Assembly (NCBI GenBank): GCA_022836915.1
Contig: CP094668.1
Coordinates: forward strand, 2,356,001-2,420,000
Reading direction: 5' to 3'
DNA length: 64,000 nt
Source: Paenibacillus sp. OVF10
GTDB lineage: Bacteria; Bacillota; Bacilli; Paenibacillales; Paenibacillaceae
The notes under the pieces are model-generated. The model searched no databases, was not told the origin of the DNA, and saw only the letters and a list, made by a program, of their open reading frames with translations. Made by a program: the position numbers and the translations under genes. This document shows, one piece after another, positions 47,371 to 54,372 of this stretch. Position 1 is the first letter of the stretch; each line of letters starts with the position of its first letter.

Positions 47371-47877
47371 ATGCCAAGACTAATTACATTGGCTGATGGA
47401 AGATCAGTAGAAGTTGAATGTGTAAGCTGCGCATTGACAAGTGGTTTGATTTCTTCAACAGGTGGAGTAATTTTTGAATCAAGCAACTTTCATGTCCATC
47501 AAGATATTGCTTACCCAATTAAAGGGTTAGTTATATTAGCTTCAAAGAGGCATTTTTACTGCATGGATGAATTAACAGATGAAGAGTGATTAGAATTTAT
47601 TTCGTTAATCCATAAGCTCAGAAGTGAACAAAGAAAACGATTGGGAATTGATAAGGTCTATTATTTTTATAATGAAGATACAACACATCACTTTCATTTA
47701 TGGATGGTTCCTAGATATGAATGGATGTACCAATTTGGAAATTCAGTAGAATCATTAAGACCGGCATTATTACATGCAAGGAATAATATGAATGACGATG
47801 AGAATATGAAGAGTGTAGAAGAAGGGGTTAGCATGCTAAGAGAGGGCATGAGGGATTTTGTGAGTAGCTCAAGGTAA
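47371..47877 (+). pseudogene. HIT-family hydrolase with an in-frame TGA, cassette 3
   Basis: GAGGTG precedes ATG 47371. MPRLITLADGRSVEVECVSC is followed by VHQDIAYPIKGLVILASKRH. The frame meets TGA at 47587-47589 (DELTDEE*LEFISLIHKLRS) and resumes unshifted through HHFHLWMVPRYEW, which contains the histidine triad. HIT proteins hydrolyse or transfer nucleotides such as Ap4A and AMP conjugates. About 168 residues without the stop. One substitution would restore it; readthrough or a base error is possible. Confidence 0.8.
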
Positions 47878-47881
47878 CCTC

Positions 47882-48042
47882 ATCTAACACTGTTTTCACG
47901 CATCGGGCTGACGCCCTCGGTCTGGCAGAGGAGTAATCGGGGAAGTGGATGAAACCAGACAACCCTGCGAGGCTAAGTCTTCGACCCGGCTCCCGTTGGT
48001 CGCCTTAAGCCTCTCGGGTTCGTGAACACAAGAACGTTAGCC
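47882..48042 (+). repeat. attC-like site 3
   Basis: 5' box ATCTAAC (47882-47888), 3' box GTTAGCC (48036-48042), ends pairing through TTCACG/CGTGAA. The inner hairpin is CGAGGCTAAG/CTTAAGCCTCTCG. TCATCTAAC at its start is the exact complement of GTTAGATGA at the start of cassette 3 (47315-47323), nine of nine bases. Confidence 0.82.
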
Positions 48043-48071
48043 CAAATTAATGCAAAGGGGAACCCAAAAAC

Positions 48072-48689
48072 ATGAACACCATACTTGAACAGTTTGTGCC
48101 AAACTTTAAATTAACGAATGATCTAAAGTATGATATCCAGAAGTTTTTCACAATACATAATGATAAAGAAACATTGGAACATACATTGAAAGTCGCAGCT
48201 GAAGCAAGACGAGTTGCTCAATTATATAATGCAGATCCATTGAAAGCGGAGCAAGTAGGACTTCTTCATGACATAAGTAATGTCATTCCAGTCAAAGAAA
48301 TGTTACATGTTGCAGAAGTGCTTTCAATAGAAATCTTGCCGGAAGAGAGAACTTATGCCCGAATCGTACATCAAAAGCTATCAAAAGCAATGGCTATTGA
48401 AATATTTAAAATTGATGATCAAGAAATGTTAAGTGCAATAGAGTGTCATACAACTATGAAGCCACATTCCTCTTTATTGGATAAAGTCTTATTTATTTCT
48501 GATAAGATCTCATGGGAACTTCCAGGAGGCCATCAATATTTGAAGGACATACGAACAAAAGTGGATGAACACAAATTAACAGAAGGAATATTAATCTATT
48601 TAAATAACATATGGGAACAAAGAGACAAATTGAAATTAGTCCATCCGTGGTTAATCAAAGCAAGAGAAGAACTTTTGAAGCAATTCTAA
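48072..48689 (+). CDS. HD-domain phosphohydrolase, YqeK-like, cassette 4
   Basis: 205 residues. ETLEHTLKVAAEARRVAQLY supplies the first His, GLLHDISN the His-Asp pair, and AIECHTTMKPHSSLLDKVLF the later metal ligands. YqeK-type HD proteins cleave diadenosine tetraphosphate. AAAGGGG precedes the ATG. The cassette start and the next attC-like site bracket it tightly: only 4 bases separate the stop from the 5' box. Confidence 0.82.
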   Translation: MNTILEQFVPNFKLTNDLKYDIQKFFTIHNDKETLEHTLKVAAEARRVAQLYNADPLKAEQVGLLHDISNVIPVKEMLHVAEVLSIEILPEERTYARIVHQKLSKAMAIEIFKIDDQEMLSAIECHTTMKPHSSLLDKVLFISDKISWELPGGHQYLKDIRTKVDEHKLTEGILIYLNNIWEQRDKLKLVHPWLIKAREELLKQF

Positions 48690-48693
48690 GATG

Positions 48694-48859
48694 GCATTAA
48701 CATCATATCCACGCTTCGGACCTGGTGGCTCCTCGGTCCGCGAGAAGCAATTGGCAGAGGGGAGATTCAGCGGACACATCCGCACCGACTAACCGCATCG
48801 CGGCCGCTCCCGTTGGTCGCTTAAGTCGGTGGGACGTCGTGGATACAGTAACGTTATGA
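48694..48859 (+). repeat. attC-like site 4
   Basis: 5' box GCATTAAC (48694-48701), 3' box GTTATGA (48853-48859), ends pairing through TATCCACG/CGTGGATA. From 48765 on it is nearly identical to site 2. The compensated change TATTCA/TGAATA to TATCCA/TGGATA between the two sites shows that pairing is maintained. Confidence 0.82.
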
Positions 48860-48898
48860 GAAAGCGATGTAGACATTGTATGGAGGAGATTATTCTAG

Positions 48899-49402
48899 AT
48901 GATTCGAAATACAGTAAGAGCATTGATTATCAAGAATGACAATCTTCTATTAATAAAGAAAAGGAGAGCAAATATAGGTATTTATTATGTACTGCCTGGA
49001 GGAGCTCAAGAAGAGAACGAAACATTGGAACAGGCTTTAAGTCGCGAGTGTATGGAAGAACTGGGTATTGAAATATTGAGTAGTAGGTTAGTTTGTGTAA
49101 GAGAATACATGTCGCGCAATCATGAATACTCCTTCATAATGAAGGAAGTTCATTCTATTGATTTTATTTATGAGTGCAGTACTCAATTCCTAAATAATGA
49201 ATTAAGAAGCCTACAAGCTGATGTTGGACAGGTTGGGATTGAATGGTTAGCCATTAATGAAATTAAGAGGACAGTGTATAGGCTAGAAGAATCTTTAGAA
49301 CATTATAAATTTCCTGGAACAACCAATGAATTCTTTAAAGAATATTTTTCGGATCAAGTAATAAAACCATATTCTAGCGTAATATTTGAAAGTAGTCTAT
49401 AG
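48899..49402 (+). CDS. Nudix hydrolase, cassette 5
   Basis: 167 residues, ATG 48899 preceded by GGAGGAG. The Nudix box is GGAQEENETLEQALSRECME followed by ELGIE, complete in its catalytic Glu residues. The N-terminal strands (VRALIIKNDNLLLIKKRR) are usual. The substrate is unknown. Only 12 bases separate the stop codon from the attC-like 5' box, and there is no promoter between cassettes, so expression must come from upstream. Confidence 0.87.
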   Translation: MIRNTVRALIIKNDNLLLIKKRRANIGIYYVLPGGAQEENETLEQALSRECMEELGIEILSSRLVCVREYMSRNHEYSFIMKEVHSIDFIYECSTQFLNNELRSLQADVGQVGIEWLAINEIKRTVYRLEESLEHYKFPGTTNEFFKEYFSDQVIKPYSSVIFESSL

Positions 49403-49414
49403 AAGACATCACCA

Positions 49415-49573
49415 TCTCATAACACCATATTCACGCATCGGACATTTTCCCTCGGTCGCCAGGAGGGATTTCGGGGAAGCTGAATCAGGCGGACAACTCT
49501 GTACTGGCTAAGTCCGTCTGATCCGCGCTTACGCGCTTAAGCCAGTGAGGGTTCGTGAATACACAACGTATGT
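49415..49573 (+). repeat. attC-like site 5
   Basis: 5' box TCTCATAAC (49415-49423), exactly complementary to GTTATGAGA at the start of cassette 5 (48853-48861), nine of nine bases. Ends pair through TATTCACG/CGTGAATA. Inner hairpin ACTGGCTAAG/GCTTAAGCCAGT. The 3' box reads CGTATGT, one T short of CGTTATGT. Confidence 0.8.
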
Positions 49574-49609
49574 GAAATGCCGGAAATCACTTATTTAAGA
49601 GGGGAAGCT

Positions 49610-50005
49610 ATGCAGCAAGTGGATATAACCAAAACCCTTGAAGACCTAGAAAACGAAAAGTGGGATAAACCGAATTTTGCTTCTCGATTAGTTCTCCGAG
49701 CAAATGAATTAAGAAAGAAACCTCTCTGTGAATTGAATAATGAGGATTTAAGGCTTTTGATCGGGCAACAAATGAGTCTAAATCTTCTTTTACCTCTAGT
49801 CTTGGAGAAATTAGTGGAGAACCCATTAAGATCAGGAGATTTGTACCTGGGGGATTTATTTTGTTCGGTGCTCAAGGTAGGGAAAAAATATTGGGAAGAA
49901 CATAGAGAACTGAAGAACGAATTAGATGAAGTAATTAGAACATATGAAGAGGCGAGAAAGACCTTAGAAGGGTACATAAATAAATACAGAAGTGATCCTT
50001 TTTAA
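49610..50005 (+). CDS. CdiI-like contact-dependent inhibition immunity protein, cassette 6
   Basis: AGGGGAAGCT precedes ATG 49610. 131 residues. LRLLIGQQMSLNLLLPLVLE followed by NPLRSGDLYLGDLFCSVLKV and KKYWEEH is the signature of CdiI_3-type immunity proteins, which bind and block toxins delivered by neighbouring cells. No matching toxin gene is present, so it would be an orphan immunity gene. It is carried as a cassette between two attC-like sites. Confidence 0.75.
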   Translation: MQQVDITKTLEDLENEKWDKPNFASRLVLRANELRKKPLCELNNEDLRLLIGQQMSLNLLLPLVLEKLVENPLRSGDLYLGDLFCSVLKVGKKYWEEHRELKNELDEVIRTYEEARKTLEGYINKYRSDPF

Positions 50006-50030
50006 GGGTATTCAAGGAGGCTAAGTACTT

Positions 50031-50127
50031 TAGTTAACATTATATTCATGCATCAATCATACGCCCTTGGTCCGACAGTTGCCGGCCACCCAGCATAAGC
50101 TGGGTAGTGAATACAGAATCGTTAGGT
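50031..50127 (+). repeat. attC-like site 6 (short form)
   Basis: 5' box TAGTTAAC (50031-50038), 3' box GTTAGGT (50121-50127), ends pairing through TATTCAT/GTGAATA. Only 97 bases, with the inner hairpin CACCCAGC/GCTGGGT replacing the longer stem of the other sites. Confidence 0.72.
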
Positions 50128-50189
50128 GAAAACCTGCTAGACATATATACTTTTACATTCGTTCTTTCCATCTTGGAATCTCCTCAATT

Positions 50190-50216
50190 ATTGTGGGATG
50201 GAATTTGTATGTTTAG
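50190..50216 (+). pseudogene. Last codons of a third serine hydrolase copy
   Basis: The frame IVGWNLYV followed by TAG matches the C-termini VVGWNLYV (43800) and IVGWDLYF (52628). Nothing else of the gene is left here. Confidence 0.65.
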
Positions 50217-50262
50217 AGTGTTGTAGAAAATACTATGTCCTGTAGAATAGGAGTTCAATTAC

Positions 50263-50706
50263 GTGATAGTCTTTGAAGAGGTTTTAAACAAGGTTAGTTT
50301 TGAAGAAGTTTGGAGTAAGATGCTGGAATATTATCCCGATCTGAGTCAAACCAATGAAAAGTATTTATCCGTTTATGAATCATTGTTTTCAAAAACTTTA
50401 ACTACGAACTTAGAGAACATGATTATTCATATAGATGCGGTTGATTCTGACGATTCTCCTAATAGAGAATATATTGAATATCGGTTACATGGAAAGAATA
50501 ATTCGCCTGAATGGAATGGATACTGGGATATTTCTGCAAATGACTGGGATGAGTGGTTAGGTTTTTATGTAGATCATAAAGTAATTGAAAATTTTTCGAA
50601 TGAACAAATTGTAGCGCTTTGTTTATATGAGATGACTTGGTTTGGTTTGACTGAAGAACAAATCAAAATCAAGACCGATAACTCGGAGAACGACAAATCA
50701 TCTTAG
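50263..50706 (+). CDS. DUF6557-like acidic protein
   Basis: AGGAG lies 10 bases before GTG 50263. 147 residues, very acidic, Trp-rich, with YWDISANDWDEWLGFYVDHK and VALCLYEMTWFGLTEEQI. The layout resembles DUF6557 proteins, which occur in immunity-gene clusters; the assignment is tentative. GAACGTTATCT (50726-50736), an attC-like 3' end, follows 20 bases after the stop. Confidence 0.55.
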   Translation: MIVFEEVLNKVSFEEVWSKMLEYYPDLSQTNEKYLSVYESLFSKTLTTNLENMIIHIDAVDSDDSPNREYIEYRLHGKNNSPEWNGYWDISANDWDEWLGFYVDHKVIENFSNEQIVALCLYEMTWFGLTEEQIKIKTDNSENDKSS

Positions 50707-50720
50707 TAAGCACTACTCAA

Positions 50721-50736
50721 CAAAGGAACGTTATCT
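50721..50736 (+). repeat. 3' end of a degraded attC-like site
   Basis: CAAAGGAACGTTATCT matches the AACGTTAT ends of sites 1 and 4. The rest of the site is not recognisable between 50707 and 50720. It is the last trace of the array before the second serine hydrolase. Confidence 0.4.
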
Positions 50737-50769
50737 GAATTCTATAAAACTTATAGATCCATGAAATGA

Positions 50770-50800
50770 GTGATCTTATGAACATACATAGTGAGATCAC
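50770..50800. promoter_or_regulatory. Inverted repeat upstream of the second serine hydrolase
   Basis: GTGATCT (50770-50776) and AGATCAC (50794-50800) form a 7-base dyad separated by 17 bases, 32 bases before the start codon. A regulator site is possible; nothing identifies the protein. Confidence 0.35.
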
Positions 50801-50831
50801 AGTTAATTTTAATGTTAAAGGAGATTAGCTA

Positions 50832-52628
50832 ATGCAAATAGATCGAAGGCATCGCTATGTTAACAAAGTGGTCGCCTGTGTTCTGTCACTCGTGTTTTCC
50901 ATTATGGCATGCGCGGTACCTGTCTACGCTGAGATAGAGAATGTGGAGACTACGCCTTCCAGAATTCCGTTGTCTTCACTAGAGGAGACGATCGATTCTT
51001 ATGTGGCCACGCATGAGAAAAACACCGCTGCCGTTTCAATTGTGGCTATCAAGAACGGGGAAACGATTTTTAGTAAGGCCTATGGCTATGCAGATATTGA
51101 GCAACAAAGAAAGGCGGACAGCTCTACTGTTTTTGAATGGGGTTCCGTCACTAAACTGTTGGTCTGGACGAGTGTAATGCAGCTTGTCGAGCAGGGAAAG
51201 CTTGATCTACATACCAATATTCAGGAATATCTACCGAAAGAGTTTCTAAAGAAGCTGGAGTATGATGCCCCCATTACGCTATTAGATCTTATGAATCATC
51301 AAGCGGGTTGGGAGGATAGGATGCTTGAGTTATGGTATCTATCCGAGAATCAAGTTATGGATCTGGGAGAAACATTGCAAAAATTTGAGCCAAGACAGAT
51401 CTATGAACCGAGGAGTGTATTTGCTTATTCAAATTATGGTGTTGCTATGGCTGCCTACATCGTAGAAGTGCAGAGCGGACAACCTTTTTACGAATACGTG
51501 AATGAACATATATTTAAACCACTGGATATGAAAGAAACTACGATTCATCCGTCACATCAAGATCGTCCAGACCTCGTGCTGAGAAGGGATCAGATTCAAG
51601 GCTATACTGCTAATGCCGAACTCATCCCCAAAACCAAAGTATACATGAACATATATCCTGCAGGAGGTGCCATGGGCACCGCAGAAGATGCAGCAAAATT
51701 CCTAGCAGCCCTGATGCCAATCAATCGTGGTAATTTATTATTCAAGGACAAAGAAACCTTAAACGAAATGCTGTCAACCAGTCTGTATTATGATGGAACT
51801 TCTATCCCTCGAATCGCACATGGATTCATTGAGATAGAGTACTGGACACCTGCACTGGAACACGGTGGAAATACATTGGGGTTTTCGAATAAATTGATCT
51901 TTGACCCCAAATCTAATTTTGGGTTAGTGGTGATGACCAACCAGTTCGAAGAAGAGGTATATTGTTTCGGTCTTGTCCAGAAATTGTTTGGGGATAATTA
52001 CAGCACTAGCTCTGTAACCTCTGGAAATGATGGATATTATCTCACTACACGACGTTCCGGTTCTGGATTTACGAAGCTCTATTCGATTCTCTTGCTGAAA
52101 AAGTATTCCACATTTGATCTTAGTAACTTCACCAATGTTGTTGAGAAAGATGGTGTCGTTGAGAAGGTCTCCTTTACTTACAATGATTATGTACGTGTAT
52201 CAAGCTCAACGATGATCTGGATCATTGCCTCTTTAATAGCTCTTGCAATAGCCATCGTATTCAATTTGAGAGCTGTGATTGGCTATTTTATCCGATTATG
52301 TTTTTACAGATTGAAAAAATGGGAAAGACCCGGGACAGGGTTTGATAAATATCATGTTGCCATTAATATTGCAGGTCTGGCATTCCTACTGAATACTACA
52401 GTACTAGCCATGCGAGCATTGAGTTTAAACGCCTCCTATTCTTCATTACGAATTCATCTCATCTTTAACCTGATTTATGTGATTCTAGCTTTAGCATATC
52501 TTGTCTTGCTAATCTACAAACTGTGGAAGATAAGTTACAGCAAAAAGCGAAAGGTCATATATATCATGACCGGAGTGTCGGCTTTCCTATTTGCTACTTT
52601 TATTGTGGGATGGGATTTGTACTTTTAG
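50832..52628 (+). CDS. Serine hydrolase (class C beta-lactamase/PBP-related), second copy
   Basis: 598 residues, the same architecture as 42001-43800: signal peptide (CVLSLVFSIMACAVPVYA), SxxK as SVTK, YSNYGVAMAAY, third motif HGG in EHGGNTLGFSNK, and four C-terminal membrane helices. The third motif is the canonical HGG here but HEG in the other copy. AAAGGAGATTAG precedes the ATG. The two copies flank the main cassette array, which raises the possibility that recombination between them could delete or duplicate it. Confidence 0.9.
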   Translation: MQIDRRHRYVNKVVACVLSLVFSIMACAVPVYAEIENVETTPSRIPLSSLEETIDSYVATHEKNTAAVSIVAIKNGETIFSKAYGYADIEQQRKADSSTVFEWGSVTKLLVWTSVMQLVEQGKLDLHTNIQEYLPKEFLKKLEYDAPITLLDLMNHQAGWEDRMLELWYLSENQVMDLGETLQKFEPRQIYEPRSVFAYSNYGVAMAAYIVEVQSGQPFYEYVNEHIFKPLDMKETTIHPSHQDRPDLVLRRDQIQGYTANAELIPKTKVYMNIYPAGGAMGTAEDAAKFLAALMPINRGNLLFKDKETLNEMLSTSLYYDGTSIPRIAHGFIEIEYWTPALEHGGNTLGFSNKLIFDPKSNFGLVVMTNQFEEEVYCFGLVQKLFGDNYSTSSVTSGNDGYYLTTRRSGSGFTKLYSILLLKKYSTFDLSNFTNVVEKDGVVEKVSFTYNDYVRVSSSTMIWIIASLIALAIAIVFNLRAVIGYFIRLCFYRLKKWERPGTGFDKYHVAINIAGLAFLLNTTVLAMRALSLNASYSSLRIHLIFNLIYVILALAYLVLLIYKLWKISYSKKRKVIYIMTGVSAFLFATFIVGWDLYF

Positions 52629-52659
52629 AAGGGCACTCATGAAGATGTATTGGAGTGAA

Positions 52660-52694
52660 AGACAGCAGTTCCTCATCTGGGACTGCTGTCTTTG
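52660..52694 (+). terminator. Rho-independent terminator
   Basis: AGACAGCAGTTCC pairs with GGGACTGCTGTCT around TCATCT, followed by TTGTGG. It ends the second serine hydrolase gene; the U tract is short. Confidence 0.7.
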
Positions 52695-52894
52695 TGGTTA
52701 TATACTCTTTGGCTTTTGAAGAAACTGTAAATGACCATTAGAATATTCAATAATAATAGACCTATATATCCATCTGTTAACTTTGTGCGTTCAATCCACT
52801 TGTTCACTAACTCTCCAGAGAGAGCTTGTTTTCCTAGAAATTTATTTATATCATTCGGATGGATTTCATCTATATATATAAGTGGAAACTCCAT
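52673..52894 (-). CDS. Possible small membrane protein
   Basis: 73 residues with one hydrophobic helix (YIGLLLLNILMVIYSFF). There is no ribosome binding site before ATG 52894 and the end overlaps the terminator hairpin, so this may be a fragment. The remainder of the gap, 52895-53331, shows no convincing gene. Confidence 0.25.
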   Translation of the reverse strand: MEFPLIYIDEIHPNDINKFLGKQALSGELVNKWIERTKLTDGYIGLLLLNILMVIYSFFKSQRVYNHKDSSPR

Positions 52895-53331
52895 GCTGTT
52901 GGAAGAAGCAGCTAGCGGCGGTTAGAACTCTACCCATTTTTGACCTGCCTATCGATCATACTTATAACGTAAGTCTGCGCTGAGCTATATACGAATAGTA
53001 TAGAAGGAGACTACCGATCAATCTGTTCAATTTTCGATATAGATGTAGCAGAGAAACTATCTAGTCTTGAAAACTTCGTTAATCCTAAAACAATAAGATG
53101 TTATGTATAAATTAAGTATTCTTCTTTAATTTGTGATTACTGCTAAGAAAAGCCTTCTGTTGGGATGTCAACTCAAAATAGAGAATTTAACTACGAGTTA
53201 TAAGTTTCTGTACCTCAACATTATCCCAACTGACTAAAGCTTTGCCGGACTTACCCTTCTAAGGCTATTACATATGAAGGGAATGATGTCATTTTATCGT
53301 AAAAGATGATGGAGTTTTAAAGCAATCTTTC

Positions 53332-53583
53332 TTACTTTGTTTCTTCACCAAGTAAATAACCCACAGAAACCTCCAAAGCCTTCGCAATCATCACCACTTC
53401 ATAATCTTGAACAAGACGATATTGACCCTCAAGGCGTGAAAGACTGGTTTGACTGATATCCAAACCCAAGGTTTGCAGCCTTGCTAGAAATTCTCGTTGT
53501 TTGATTCCTTTACTTTTACGAATAGCTACGACTCGGGAACCGATTATGTTTTTATCGCCAGGTGGTTCTTGTCTATGCTTCAT
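53332..53583 (-). CDS. XRE-family helix-turn-helix regulator
   Basis: AGGGGG lies 7 bases before ATG 53583. 83 residues. IIGSRVVAIRKSKGIKQREF, then the recognition helix in ISQTSLSRLEGQYRLV and VSVGYLLGEE: a single-domain Cro/CI-type repressor. It is divergent from a Spo0E-like gene, with an inverted repeat between them that is its likely operator. Confidence 0.85.
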   Translation of the reverse strand: MKHRQEPPGDKNIIGSRVVAIRKSKGIKQREFLARLQTLGLDISQTSLSRLEGQYRLVQDYEVVMIAKALEVSVGYLLGEETK

Positions 53584-53629
53584 TATGTACCCCCTCATTT
53601 CAACCAAATTGTATGAGAAATAATGGTTG

Positions 53630-53681
53630 TTTTAATGCGGATATCGAATTAAAATGAAATAAACCGATAATCGCATTAAAA
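53630..53681. promoter_or_regulatory. Candidate operator of the XRE regulator
   Basis: TTTTAATGCG (53630-53639) is the exact inverse of CGCATTAAAA (53672-53681). Between them AATTAAAATGA (53647-53657) repeats the right-hand end GCATTAAAATGA. Several half-sites in a divergent intergenic region are typical for a Cro/CI-type repressor. Confidence 0.55.
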
Positions 53682-53745
53682 TGACTGTTCATGTCTAGCA
53701 TTAACAAGACATGGCGCAGTTTAGACCCATCAGAGAGGTGGATGT

Positions 53746-53883
53746 ATGAGCCGGTTGCTTGACTTATTGGAAGAGGAACGGCGCAAGCTTAATCAGCTTG
53801 GTGAGGCATCCTTGAAGCAAGCGATTCCGTTGTGGGAGAACCCTGAGGTTCAGGAACAGAGCCGAAGGGTGGACGAACAGTGA
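53746..53883 (+). CDS. Spo0E-like aspartyl-phosphate phosphatase
   Basis: 45 residues: LLDLLEEERRKLNQLGEASL then NPEVQEQSRRVDEQ. Spo0E-family proteins are tiny helical hairpins that dephosphorylate Spo0A-P and delay sporulation; their signature SQELD appears here as SRRVD, so the activity is uncertain. AGAGAGGTGG lies before the ATG. It is divergent from an XRE regulator and 65 bases upstream of another small gene. Confidence 0.6.
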   Translation: MSRLLDLLEEERRKLNQLGEASLKQAIPLWENPEVQEQSRRVDEQ

Positions 53884-53948
53884 AATGAGGGCGAAGCATA
53901 GTCGAGTGGTACGGTGATGAGTACGGTACATATAGGGGAGGAGAAGCA

Positions 53949-54251
53949 ATGAATTTTCCACCGTGGATGCAACGAGCGATTCAAGCAAGGCTGGATGAGG
54001 TGTCTGCTCTAATTGAACATGATCCTGAACTGAGTCGATTACGTGGGGGAACAGACGAAGCGTTCGAAGCTTTGTTTGCTAGCAAAGATGTCGAGCAGAC
54101 ACCTGAATATGCTGAGTGGGAGAGCCGATACATTGTCACCAAAGGGATAGAGAATGAGCGGTTGTACATGCAAGGACTGAGGGACGGCATTCAACTCACA
54201 GTATCCTTGTTAGGTGTGTCGATGCCGGAGGAGATTGATACGAAGGCTTGA
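53949..54251 (+). CDS. Small helical protein of unknown function
   Basis: 100 residues, GGGGAGGAG before the ATG. Largely helical and acidic (QARLDEVSALIEHDPELSRL, IENERLYMQGLRDGIQLTVS). Proteins of this shape often follow Spo0E-like genes in Paenibacillus, but I know no function. A terminator shared with the convergent binding-protein gene follows. Confidence 0.6.
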   Translation: MNFPPWMQRAIQARLDEVSALIEHDPELSRLRGGTDEAFEALFASKDVEQTPEYAEWESRYIVTKGIENERLYMQGLRDGIQLTVSLLGVSMPEEIDTKA

Positions 54252-54300
54252 TCCACTAACGCGAACCAAAAGTAAGGGGAGCGACCCCGATTTTAACTTA

Positions 54301-54345
54301 AAAACCAGCCGAAGCGGTAAATTACACGCTTCGGCTGGTTTTTTT
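54301..54345. terminator. Bidirectional terminator
   Basis: AAAACCAGCCGAAGCG pairs perfectly with CGCTTCGGCTGGTTTT around GTAAATTACA, with T runs on both strands. It serves the convergent genes on either side. Confidence 0.95.
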
Positions 54346-54372
54346 ACGCTCTACTTTTCCAAAATCCAATTC

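Noticed and set aside
45839..50127. The repeats as ordinary MITE or REP elements
   Set aside because: They sit only at gene ends in one orientation, share attC-like terminal boxes, and pair with cassette starts; ordinary REP sequences would not do the last.
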